From SIG299 sp045531895 (lineage in GTDB: Bacteria; Bacillota; Clostridia; Lachnospirales; Lachnospiraceae): a stretch of 64,000 bases of DNA. The first letter of the stretch is position 1. The number at the start of each line of letters is the position of its first letter. The stretch covers positions 1 to 64,000 of the forward strand of contig JAZSEW010000075.1 in NCBI GenBank assembly GCA_045531895.1. Direction: 5' to 3'. The notes under the pieces are model-generated. The model saw only the letters and a list, made by a program, of their open reading frames with translations, was not told the DNA's origin and searched no databases. Shown piece by piece: positions 24,944 to 33,150 of this stretch. The position numbers and the translations under genes were made by a program.

Positions 24944-26140
24944 TTAAACAAATACATACTCTGCAAGTCTGCGAAATGCCTCTTCCACCCTTGCTTTTGG
25001 CAGTGCCAGATTCATGCGTATTGCCCATGGCCGATGGAACGGTCTGCCGTCCTGCCAGATAACACCGACACGGATACCTCCTTTTATCAGCTCATCCAGA
25101 GTAATCCCTTTCTTTTGGCACCACTCCTCACAATCCAGATACAGCATATAGGTTCCCTGCGGTTTCGCCAGCTTGACTCCCTCAAAATGCTCCAAGATAT
25201 ACCGGTATGCAAACTCTACATTATCGGAAAGCACTTTACGAAGTTCGTCAACCCATACACGTCCCTCTTCCCGGTACGCACCAATCAATGCGTGCATAGA
25301 CAGTACATTCATACTGTTGTAATGGCAAAGTCCGGACTGCTTCCGCACTCTGTCCCGCAGATATGGGTTATAAATAATATGGTAGGAGCCAATCAGTCCT
25401 GCCAGATTAAAAGTCTTTGACGGTGCATAAATCGCTATGGTACGATTCTTTGCATCCTCTGATACGCTCTGCGTCGGAATATGCTTATAACCGGATAAAG
25501 TCAGATCCGACCATATTTCATCGGAAATTACAATGCAGTCATTGTTCTTATAGACCTCCATAGCCTTTTCAATTTCTTCTTTTTCCCACACACGTCCCGT
25601 TGGATTATGCGGCGAGCAAAACACTGCAAAATGAATCCTGTGCTCTTTAATTTTCCGGTCCATATCCTCGTAATCCATGCGCCACATGCCCTGCTCATCC
25701 TGCACTAAATCAGACAGCACCATTTTACGCCCGTTATCTTCAAACACATGGGTAAATCCAATATAGGTAGGCGAATGCAGCAATACCGCCTCTCCGGGTG
25801 CCGTAAAGCTCTGTACAGCCGCTGCCAGACAGCCAAGAACTCCATTTTCATAACCAATATGCTCTGCCTTCAGGTTCTCTGTCTGATTGCGTTCCTTCTG
25901 CCATTTAATAATACTGTTATAGTATTCCTCCGCAGGTTCGAAATAACCAAACGCCGGGTGATTTACACGTCTGATGATATGCTCCTGTATCGTCGGCACT
26001 GTGGCAAAGTTCATATCAGCCACCCACATAGGAATACGGTCAAAGCCCTCCGCTACTTCTGCTCCCTCAAAAGGAATAACATCCACTGCCAGGGCATCTT
26101 TCCCTCTTCTGTCCATTACTGTTGTAAAGTCATAAGTCAT
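24944..26140 (-). CDS. PatB/MalY-type PLP C-S lyase or aminotransferase
   Basis: The 398-residue enzyme has the MalY/PatB hallmarks: IPMWVADMNFATVP near residue 36, SPHNPTGRVW (about 176-185), the ISDEIWSDL segment (about 205-213), and the Schiff-base Lys in YAPSKTFNLAGL (about 238-249). Family members cleave cystathionine or cysteine conjugates to pyruvate, ammonia and a thiol. It lies 15 bp after the M20 peptidase gene and 79 bp before nhaC. This suggests a pathway in which peptide- or conjugate-derived cysteine compounds are released and cleaved. GGAGG precedes the ATG. Confidence 0.88.
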   Translation of the reverse strand: MTYDFTTVMDRRGKDALAVDVIPFEGAEVAEGFDRIPMWVADMNFATVPTIQEHIIRRVNHPAFGYFEPAEEYYNSIIKWQKERNQTENLKAEHIGYENGVLGCLAAAVQSFTAPGEAVLLHSPTYIGFTHVFEDNGRKMVLSDLVQDEQGMWRMDYEDMDRKIKEHRIHFAVFCSPHNPTGRVWEKEEIEKAMEVYKNNDCIVISDEIWSDLTLSGYKHIPTQSVSEDAKNRTIAIYAPSKTFNLAGLIGSYHIIYNPYLRDRVRKQSGLCHYNSMNVLSMHALIGAYREEGRVWVDELRKVLSDNVEFAYRYILEHFEGVKLAKPQGTYMLYLDCEEWCQKKGITLDELIKGGIRVGVIWQDGRPFHRPWAIRMNLALPKARVEEAFRRLAEYVFV

Positions 26141-26155
26141 AAAGAATATCCTCCA

Positions 26156-27589
26156 TCAGCTCTTCTGAATTATTTTTTTATAAAAATCCACGCCCAACGG
26201 CAATGCACCCTGATAAATATTTTCATTTAAACCATGAATGCTGGCATACTGCGCAGCATCAATATACAATGGTGCAAATCTAAGGCAGTGATCACTGACC
26301 TCTTTATAATACTTGGCATCCGTGCCACCGGTCATGACATACGGGCAGATACACACTCCGGGATACACTTCCGCAGCCACCTCCTCCAGACGCTTAAACG
26401 GCGCAGCATTGTAATCCACCACCGGACATGGTGCATCAGAATAAATCACTTCCGTTTCCAGACCAAATTTTTTTGCCAGTTTTGTAATGATGGCAATGCT
26501 TTCTTTATCATCCTGGTGCGGAATAAAACGCATATTTGCTGTTACATAGGCTTCCTGAGGAAGTACATTAAGACCATTTGCCCCCCTTGCCGTAGTAAAA
26601 GCAATTGTGGTACGAATCATAGCTCCCGCTGCTGCATTTATTGTCGGAAGCAGCTTTGTCAGCAATGGTTTAAACAACCAGAGATTTGCAAAAATCACTT
26701 TCATTCCAAAGTTCATATTCGGCGCCATACGGGTAAACATTTCCGCAACTGTAGAATTAAACCGATGCCTGAAAGGATAATGCTTCTCAACTTCCGCCAT
26801 AAATTTTCCAAGCTGCACCAACGGCGTATTTTTCTTTGGGGCACTGGCATGACCTCCGTTACTTCTGGCAATAAATTTCAAATCACCATATCCCTTTTCC
26901 AACACCCCGACCATGCCGTAGGTACCTTTTACACCGCCCACCGGCTCTTCTAAAATCATTCCTCCTTCGTCTAGCACAAAGCCAAGCTTTACACCCTGTT
27001 CTTTTAAATATGCTACGGTAGACGGAGCACCTTCACCACTCCACTCTTCCGTGCAGCTGCTGGCCAGATACACGTCACATTCCGGCATATATCCTTCAGC
27101 AATCAGTTCCTCTGCCGCAGTCAACAAACAGAATAAACTGGCCTTGGTATCCACCGTACCACGTCCCCAGATACGCCCGCTACTATCAATCTCACCCGAA
27201 AACGGTTCATGTTCCCATGTGCCGGTTGCTTCCACGACATCATGATGGCTCATAAAAAGAACAGGCTCATGATTTCCCTTGCCACTCCACTTAAATAACA
27301 GACTGCCGTTAAATACATGTTTTTCGCAGGTACTGTGAATATGCGGATACATTTCTTCCAAAATAGCATGAAACTCAAAAAACTTTGTACGGTCCGTTTC
27401 AAAACGATTGGATACGGTTTCTTTTTGTACAAGCTTTGATAGCTTCTTTCCGTATTCCGTTGCTCTGGCACCGGTATCTAAAGTAACTTTTGCTTCTTTT
27501 GCCGCAGTTGGTTTTAAAAGTACTGTCCGCAGCAGCACCACAATCACCAACACCACAATCAAAAGCAGTATCATTAGTAACACTTCCAT
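26156..27589 (-). CDS. M20 family metallopeptidase, CPS1-like, with N-terminal membrane anchor
   Basis: The 477-residue protein begins with a strongly hydrophobic helix (about residues 3-26). The M20 catalytic domain shows the di-zinc ligands in order: FMSHHD (His), GRGTVDTK (Asp), SSCTEEW (Glu-Glu), a DEGG segment, and the C-terminal His in IHGLNEN. A dimerisation lid lies between about 215 and 330. Relatives remove N-terminal residues or acyl groups from peptides or N-acyl amino acids. The membrane anchor is unusual for cytosolic M20 enzymes and may hold it near the two membrane proteins encoded just upstream in the operon. AGGAGG precedes the ATG. Confidence 0.88.
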   Translation of the reverse strand: MEVLLMILLLIVVLVIVVLLRTVLLKPTAAKEAKVTLDTGARATEYGKKLSKLVQKETVSNRFETDRTKFFEFHAILEEMYPHIHSTCEKHVFNGSLLFKWSGKGNHEPVLFMSHHDVVEATGTWEHEPFSGEIDSSGRIWGRGTVDTKASLFCLLTAAEELIAEGYMPECDVYLASSCTEEWSGEGAPSTVAYLKEQGVKLGFVLDEGGMILEEPVGGVKGTYGMVGVLEKGYGDLKFIARSNGGHASAPKKNTPLVQLGKFMAEVEKHYPFRHRFNSTVAEMFTRMAPNMNFGMKVIFANLWLFKPLLTKLLPTINAAAGAMIRTTIAFTTARGANGLNVLPQEAYVTANMRFIPHQDDKESIAIITKLAKKFGLETEVIYSDAPCPVVDYNAAPFKRLEEVAAEVYPGVCICPYVMTGGTDAKYYKEVSDHCLRFAPLYIDAAQYASIHGLNENIYQGALPLGVDFYKKIIQKS

Positions 27590-27598
27590 GAAGGCCTC

Positions 27599-28285
27599 CT
27601 ACAATTTATCCTTTTTGTACAAAATATAGCCGATTGCCAATGCCAACGCACCACAAGGTACCATAAGTACACTGGTCTGGTTTATCATGGACGGCACAAA
27701 AATGCAAAGAAGAATCATAAACAATACCGGAATCACCGCAATCTGCGGGCTCTTTGCAAAGTACTTTAATCCCAACGCACCAAACAGTGCCGGAACTACA
27801 TTATTGAATGCCGGAAGCAGCACCGGATTTTGAAGCACCGGCTGCAGCGGCACAAGTAAAATAACACCGGCTACGATAACCAGTGTAGTCACTATAGCGC
27901 TGGTTGCCGTACTAATCGTAGAAATAATCTCATTCTCCGGAGTTCCCACTTCTGTTCCCGCAATTTCTTTCGCATTCATTGCCACCGGAATTTTCATATT
28001 GGTTACATTTCCGGTAATAAAAGACAGGTAACTTCCCCCCACACCAAGCATTGGTGTATATACTAAAAATTCCACTAATGACACCGGCAGATAAACTACT
28101 GCTACTTTCGCATATCCTTCCAAGAACGCTGCCATATCCGGTGTCACACCATAAATCATGCCAATCAGAAAAGGAACTGCCGATAAGATTACAATAGATG
28201 TAACCAGTAAAAAACGTCCCAGTCGATGCAGACTGTTATTAAACTCGTCTAAATACTGTTGCTTTTCCTGTTCGTTCATAATCAT
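27599..28285 (-). CDS. Membrane protein, probable second subunit of a DUF5058-type transporter
   Basis: The 228-residue protein has about six helices and a short charged N-terminus. It contains the segment GVGGSYLSFITGNVTNMKIP (about 92-111), with Gly/Asn-rich loops like those of carrier proteins. I chose the ATG at 28285, since GGAGG lies eight bases upstream. It follows the DUF5058-like gene by 16 bp and precedes the M20 peptidase gene by 9 bp. I infer that the two small membrane proteins form a heteromeric transporter whose substrate is handled by the peptidase. The function is not established. Confidence 0.6.
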   Translation of the reverse strand: MIMNEQEKQQYLDEFNNSLHRLGRFLLVTSIVILSAVPFLIGMIYGVTPDMAAFLEGYAKVAVVYLPVSLVEFLVYTPMLGVGGSYLSFITGNVTNMKIPVAMNAKEIAGTEVGTPENEIISTISTATSAIVTTLVIVAGVILLVPLQPVLQNPVLLPAFNNVVPALFGALGLKYFAKSPQIAVIPVLFMILLCIFVPSMINQTSVLMVPCGALALAIGYILYKKDKL

Positions 28286-28301
28286 TGTCCGCACCTCCTT
28301 T

Positions 28302-29057
28302 TTATAACAGCCCAATCAGCACAGCTCCTGCCATGGCAATGAGCATACTGGCAGCCAGACTGAAATTCTCCAATACCGCTTTCCCCTTCTTTTGAATAAA
28401 GTATTCAAATACTGCCATAGCTGCTGCAGCCATCAGGGCAACCAGAAGAGGCATCACATCTGAGCCTTCTCTTGGAATGGCTTTTCCGACATATGCTCCG
28501 ATAAAGGTTCCGCAAAGACCGATAAACATTGCAGTCGTTGCATATGCACCAAATCCCGGCTTCTTCTTTTCTGTTTCTGTTGTTTCCTTCTTTGGAGCTT
28601 TTTGAATTTTCTTTAAATATACCTTCAGGAAAAATACAGAATAAAACAAACCTCCTAAAATACCAATAGTCATAACCAGTGCAATGGTAACAAATGCACC
28701 AATACTCATTTCGTCCAGACGAAGCCCGGAAAGCCCTATACTCTGTGCAGCAATTTCTGCCACATTAAGCTCATATTGCAGTGCCCCGATTACCGATAGT
28801 CTCAGCCACGAAAACGGCACTCCCAGAGTTCCGCTTAACGCCACAACCCCTAACAAAATGCTGACTGACGGTAATAAAGTAAATGTTGCACTGGATAAAA
28901 TTGTCTTATTCAATACGTTCTTGTCCATGCCGATTTTAATTCCCGCACGATAGCTCTTCAGCAGGAATACAACACACATCGCCGTAATATAGGCCAAAAC
29001 TACTGCCACAATCAAATAAATTATTCCTGCATTTACCTGCGATAAATATTCATTCAT
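28302..29057 (-). CDS. DUF5058-like membrane protein
   Basis: The 251-residue protein has about seven helices and a lysine-rich cytosolic loop (about 155-170). It looks like the family annotated as DUF5058, though that label is from memory. It opens the operon; a GGGGG stretch lies upstream of the ATG at 29057. Its C-terminal half (GAYVGKAIPREGSDVMPLLV) and the neighbour's Gly-rich segment resemble split halves of a carrier. The role is unknown, with transport of peptides or amino acids the best guess from the neighbours. Confidence 0.6.
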   Translation of the reverse strand: MNEYLSQVNAGIIYLIVAVVLAYITAMCVVFLLKSYRAGIKIGMDKNVLNKTILSSATFTLLPSVSILLGVVALSGTLGVPFSWLRLSVIGALQYELNVAEIAAQSIGLSGLRLDEMSIGAFVTIALVMTIGILGGLFYSVFFLKVYLKKIQKAPKKETTETEKKKPGFGAYATTAMFIGLCGTFIGAYVGKAIPREGSDVMPLLVALMAAAAMAVFEYFIQKKGKAVLENFSLAASMLIAMAGAVLIGLL

Positions 29058-29268
29058 AGTAACCCCCACTTTCTTTTATTTACTATCTCTATTTTATCAT
29101 AATTCGACATTCTTATAAATAGAGTTAATAAAAAACATCATAAAAAAAATATTGCCATAGCAGAAAAAATGTGGTACTCTTTTTCTGTTAGAAAAACTGA
29201 GCATTTCTGGACAGGCTCCTATTGCTCAAATCCAACCTATAAACAGGTAAAAAGTGAGGTAAATGACC

Positions 29269-29952
29269 ATGAAGAAATTGTATGAAGGAAAGACAAAGGA
29301 CGTATTTGAACTTGAGAACGGCAATGTAATGTTAAAGTTTAAGGATGACTGTACCGGTAAAGACGGTGTATTTGATCCGGGTGAAAACTCCGTAGGTTTA
29401 ACCATCGAAGGTATCGGCAAGGCAAACTTAATCACTTCCGTTCATTACTTCGAATTATTAAAGAAGGCCGGCATCAAGACTCACTATGTAAGTGCAGATG
29501 TTGACAACGCTACTATGGAAGTTCTTCCTGCTACTGTATTCGGACATGGTCTTGAAGTTATCTGCCGTCTGGTTGCTACAGGTAGCTTTATCCGCAGATA
29601 CGGCGAATATATCGAAGACGGTACTGTTCTTGAAGGCGGCTACGTTGAGTGTACTTTCAAGAATGATGCAAAGGGTGACCCTCTTGTTACAAGTGAAGGT
29701 CTTGCGGCTCTTGGCGTTATGTCTGAGGAAATGTTTGCAAGCATGAAGGAACAGACCTTAAAGATTACAAAGATTGTTGCTGACGATTTAAAGAGCATTG
29801 GTCTTGACCTTTGGGACATCAAATTCGAATTCGGTTACAACAACAATGAAGTTATCCTCATCGATGAAATTGCTTCCGGTAACATGCGTGTATATAAGGA
29901 TGGCAAGATTGTAGATCCTGTTGAATTAACAAAGCTTATCAACAATAGATAG
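29269..29952 (+). CDS. purC: Phosphoribosylaminoimidazole-succinocarboxamide synthase
   Basis: PurC joins CAIR with aspartate using ATP, in purine synthesis. The 227-residue protein shows KLYEGKTKDVF at the start, the nucleotide-binding KFKDDCTGKDG, the CRLVATGSFIRRYG substrate segment (about 102-115), and IDEIASGNMRVYK near residue 205. The length is normal. I chose the ATG at 29269 rather than 29263, as GAGG lies nine bases upstream. It stands alone, with no other pur genes adjacent. The 199-bp leader contains a small TGAGCA/TGCTCA hairpin but no known riboswitch consensus that I recognise. Confidence 0.97.
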   Translation: MKKLYEGKTKDVFELENGNVMLKFKDDCTGKDGVFDPGENSVGLTIEGIGKANLITSVHYFELLKKAGIKTHYVSADVDNATMEVLPATVFGHGLEVICRLVATGSFIRRYGEYIEDGTVLEGGYVECTFKNDAKGDPLVTSEGLAALGVMSEEMFASMKEQTLKITKIVADDLKSIGLDLWDIKFEFGYNNNEVILIDEIASGNMRVYKDGKIVDPVELTKLINNR

Positions 29953-29959
29953 TTTTTAG

Positions 29960-30090
29960 ATTTACATAAAGGGGCTTCGGCAAGGATATTTTTAGATTTT
30001 CATGTATCCAAACTGTCAGTTGAGATGTCGGACAGTTTGGATACATGAAAACGAAAAATAAGCATCTTGCCGAAGCCCCTTTTGCATAGG
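29960..30090. repeat. Long fold-back element after purC
   Basis: Arms 29968-30017 and 30031-30082 pair through two perfect 17-bp blocks (GGGGCTTCGGCAAG-type ends and CATGTATCCAAACTGTC inner ends) joined by an imperfect middle, around a 13-nt loop. Weaker pairing continues outward to about 29951 and 30095. The stem of more than 50 bp exceeds a normal terminator, although it ends with CCCCTTTT and may terminate purC. The stretch 29953-30425 otherwise contains only the XRE remnant. Confidence 0.75.
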
Positions 30091-30173
30091 TTGTAAAAAG
30101 CTATCAAGGGAAAAGCTTTATTAATTTCAGCAGGATTGCAATTTGCCAGCCTGCGCGTTCGAAAAATGGCAGA

Positions 30174-30320
30174 TTATTTTTTTCCGTAAAAAAAGAAAAC
30201 TTCTTCTACCGTCTTGTTAAAGACAGTGGCAATATCCATGGCCAACTTCAGGGATGGGTTATACATTCCTTTACCCCATGTGATATATTTATCACTTGAG
30301 ACAAATATGTCACATAGCAT
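30174..30320 (-). pseudogene. Truncated XRE-type regulator remnant
   Basis: A 48-codon frame ends with the C-terminal helices of a small XRE repressor (GMYNPSLKLAMDIATVFNKT, then VEEVFFFYGKK). This closely parallels the tail of the intact regulator at 22954-23163 (RYNPSILLAFKIARYFDMSIEDIF). The N-terminal recognition helices are missing; the first residues before SDKYITW do not resemble the family. No convincing ribosome binding site is present. It is probably a decayed copy. Confidence 0.6.
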
Positions 30321-30425
30321 TAAAACTCTCAATCACTTTTTATAAATTAATCAAAAAGAGAACAATATCTTCGAATACTGTTCTCTCCCTTTTAACTTTC
30401 TTGAATCTAAATTTTAAACTCTCGC

Positions 30426-30785
30426 TTAATGCATCACGCTGTCAATTGCAGCAATCAGGCGCTCTGCCTGGAAAGGTTTTACAATGAACTGCTGTGCGCC
30501 AAGCTCCACTGCCTTTGCAACCATTGCCTGCTGTCCCATGGCAGTACACATTACAACCTTGGCATTTGGGTCTATTTCTTTAATTCTTTTTAAAGCTTCC
30601 AGACCATCCATATCCGGCATGGTAATATCCATAAGAATAACATCCGGCTTTACTGCCGCAAATTTTTCAATTGCCTCCACACCATTGGAAGCCTCACCCG
30701 CTACAGAATGACCTTTAGCCTCTAACATCTGCTTAATGGAAGCTCTCATAAACAGTGTATCATCTACAATAAGTACTGATGCCAT
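30426..30785 (-). CDS. CheY-like single-domain response regulator
   Basis: The 119-residue receiver domain has all phosphorylation residues: Asp8/Asp9 in IVDD, the phospho-acceptor Asp52 in ILMDITMPDMDG (about 49-60), Thr in MCTAMGQ, and Lys in VKPFQ. No output domain is attached, as in CheY. It could take a phosphoryl group from a CheA that serves chemoreceptors such as those at either end of this window. GGAGGAG precedes the ATG. It stands alone with its own promoter. Confidence 0.92.
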   Translation of the reverse strand: MASVLIVDDTLFMRASIKQMLEAKGHSVAGEASNGVEAIEKFAAVKPDVILMDITMPDMDGLEALKRIKEIDPNAKVVMCTAMGQQAMVAKAVELGAQQFIVKPFQAERLIAAIDSVMH

Positions 30786-30847
30786 AATAACTCCTCCACT
30801 TTCTCTAAACGTACTTTTGTGTAACTATTCCGTTACTTTTTTCTAAT

Positions 30848-30876
30848 ATTATAAGACATCTTTTTCGAAAACGCAA
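30848..30876 (-). promoter_or_regulatory. Promoter of the CheY-like gene
   Basis: TTGCGT, 17 bp, TATAAT on the minus strand, about 60 bp upstream of the ATG. Confidence 0.7.
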
Positions 30877-30930
30877 GAAACTTATGCGCAATTGGTTACT
30901 ATTACCCCGTCTTTTTCTAAAAAACTGCAA

Positions 30931-32889
30931 CTACATCACAGGGAATGTGACCGTCTTACCACCTTGACAAAGAACCATGGCAGAAACAGGAGCAACTTTC
31001 ACCTTACCCGATACTGTCTCAATTATCTCTGTGCCCGCCTTTTCACCCTTCACATAAACATCCCACTTACCTTCCGGAAGCTCAATTTCAGTTTCTTCAT
31101 TGTTTGCATTAAAGATAATAAACAAATTGTCTGCCACTTCTCCATTCACATCACCGTTAATCTTGAACGCCATAGCCTTATCATCCGGACCCGTCATAGT
31201 TTCGATGTTTGCTTTGGTCTCCTCGGCCGTTGTCATCCGAAGAGCAGCATGCTCCCTGCGGAATGCAATAAGACCCTTGTAGTACTCAAATACCTTCTGA
31301 CATTCCTTTGTACTTAAAGTATTCCACTTTATGCTGTTGGTTGCATCGGGAGAAGCATAGCTGTTTTCGTCAAAGCCGTCACCGGAAGCCTTTGGTTTAG
31401 TCCGAAGCATCTCTTCACCGGCCTGCATAAACGGAACTCCCTGGGATGTCATGTAAAACGCTGCTGCCAGATTATTCATCTTAATCCGTTCTACTCCGGT
31501 TGCATTTGGAGTAGAGTTTACAATACGGTCAAATAAGGTCATGTTATCATGACAGGAGACATAGTTAATACATTGAGACGGTGTAGTACACCAAACAGGA
31601 GCCAGACCAAAAAAGCAATATTCCAGAGTTTCTTTTTTGCCTGCAGCACCGCCGATATATCCGGTTTCTGTATTATTAAATACACTACCCTTCAGTGCAT
31701 CGCGAATGGTATCACTAAAGTAAGCAAAGCCCGGAGTTTCTTTAGAATTTACCTGTGTTGCCATCTTGTATCCATTTTTCGTTACATTAGTGTTCATAGT
31801 CCATCCCTCACCGTAAAACACCACGTTCGGATGCGTCTTATGCACTTCTGTTACTACCTCATTGATAGTTTCGATATCGATTAAACCAACCAGATCAAAA
31901 CGGAAGCCGTCGATGTGGTACTCATTTGCCCAGTAGGAAACAGAATCCACAATATACTTCTTTACCATAGAACGCTCTGTGGCAGTGTCATTACCACACT
32001 CTGAGCCGTTGGAATACGTACCGTTTTCATCAATGCGTGTGAAATACTGCGGTACAATCTTATTGAAGCAGAACTCTCCTGCATTATATACATGATTGTA
32101 AACCACGTCCATGATAACGCTGAGTCCGTTATCATGCATGGACTTCACCATCTGCTTAAACTCCTTTACTCTCACTTCACCATTATATGGGTCAGAAGAA
32201 TAGGAGCCTTCCGGAACATTATAGTTTACCGGGTCATAGCCCCAATTAAACTGTGGTATCTCCGGCCTGCTTTCATCTACAGAGCCGTAGTCATACACCG
32301 GAAGCAGATGTACATGAGTTACACCCAGTTCCTTGATATGGTCAATGCCTGTAGAAATACCTTCTTTATTTTTAGTTCCGGTTTCAGTAAGTCCCAAGTA
32401 CTTCCCCTTGTTGGTAATACCGGAGCTGTTGTGAACGGAAAGGTCACGCACATGTAATTCATAAATAACCGCATCAGTGAAATTTTTTCCTGCATTCGGA
32501 TCTGCATCCTTGTCCCAGCCCTCAGGGTCAGTGGAATCCAGGTCAATTACCATGGCCCGCTTACCATTGACACCTGTGGTTCTTGCATATGGATCACACG
32601 CCTCGTTCCGAATTTCACCGATACTTACAAAATAGGTATAATAGGTTCCGTTTAAATCACCTGACTTTTCTGCCACCCAGGTACCGTTTACATCTGCTGT
32701 CATAGCCAGTTCCATGATTAAGTCATCTGTACCTTCCGTGCCACTCTTATATAATCTTACGGAAACTGCATCTGCGGTAGGAGCCCACACCCGGAAGGTG
32801 GTCTTTTCTCCGGAATAGGTCACACCTAAATCATCACCGGTGTAGGTATACTGTTCTTCAAATTTTTCAGTAGAAAAAATAATTGACAT
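30931..32889 (-). CDS. pulA: Type I pullulanase (GH13)
   Basis: The enzyme cleaves alpha-1,6 branches in pullulan, glycogen or limit dextrins. The 652 residues show an N-terminal CBM48-like domain (LGVTYSGEKTTFRVWAPTAD, about 20-39), then the GH13 regions: the type I marker YNWGYDPVNYNVPEGSY (about 220-236), region I DVVYNHVY, region II GFRFDLVG with the nucleophile Asp, region III with Glu in VVFYGEGW, and region IV YVSCHDN. There is no signal peptide, so it acts on intracellular glycogen or imported maltodextrin. The start is ATG 32889 (GGAG upstream); a GTG one codon earlier is also possible. Confidence 0.95.
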   Translation of the reverse strand: MSIIFSTEKFEEQYTYTGDDLGVTYSGEKTTFRVWAPTADAVSVRLYKSGTEGTDDLIMELAMTADVNGTWVAEKSGDLNGTYYTYFVSIGEIRNEACDPYARTTGVNGKRAMVIDLDSTDPEGWDKDADPNAGKNFTDAVIYELHVRDLSVHNSSGITNKGKYLGLTETGTKNKEGISTGIDHIKELGVTHVHLLPVYDYGSVDESRPEIPQFNWGYDPVNYNVPEGSYSSDPYNGEVRVKEFKQMVKSMHDNGLSVIMDVVYNHVYNAGEFCFNKIVPQYFTRIDENGTYSNGSECGNDTATERSMVKKYIVDSVSYWANEYHIDGFRFDLVGLIDIETINEVVTEVHKTHPNVVFYGEGWTMNTNVTKNGYKMATQVNSKETPGFAYFSDTIRDALKGSVFNNTETGYIGGAAGKKETLEYCFFGLAPVWCTTPSQCINYVSCHDNMTLFDRIVNSTPNATGVERIKMNNLAAAFYMTSQGVPFMQAGEEMLRTKPKASGDGFDENSYASPDATNSIKWNTLSTKECQKVFEYYKGLIAFRREHAALRMTTAEETKANIETMTGPDDKAMAFKINGDVNGEVADNLFIIFNANNEETEIELPEGKWDVYVKGEKAGTEIIETVSGKVKVAPVSAMVLCQGGKTVTFPVM

Positions 32890-32972
32890 CACAACTTATA
32901 CTCCTTTCCATCACATATTATTACACAGACCGCTTAACTACCTTTACGAGGATTATACTACTTTCAGAATAT

Positions 32973-33001
32973 ATTTTAATGTTGTTTCTACTCTTTGTCA
33001 A
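32973..33001 (-). promoter_or_regulatory. Pullulanase promoter
   Basis: TTGACA, 17 bp, TAAAAT on the minus strand, about 85 bp upstream of the start codon. Confidence 0.7.
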
Positions 33002-33052
33002 AATACTTTTTCGCTTTACCACAAAAAAATGCCTTTTTTGGAAAAAAAAAAC

Positions 33053-33081
33053 TTGCTTCCTAATGAAGTTCCATGTATAAT
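33053..33081 (+). promoter_or_regulatory. Promoter of the CofE-like gene
   Basis: TTGCTT, 17 bp, TATAAT. It is divergent from the pullulanase promoter and about 70 bp before the ATG. Confidence 0.7.
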
Positions 33082-33150
33082 GTTACTGTATTTTTTGGAT
33101 AATATATTCTAAATTCAAAAAATAACTCCAAAAAGAATGAAGGTATAACA

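Noticed and set aside
26234..26953. A 239-codon frame opposite the M20 peptidase
   Set aside because: Antisense shadow with no start signal; the peptidase motifs are complete on the other strand.
29100..29268. Riboswitch in the purC leader
   Set aside because: I looked for purine and ZTP riboswitch consensus and saw only a 6-bp hairpin.
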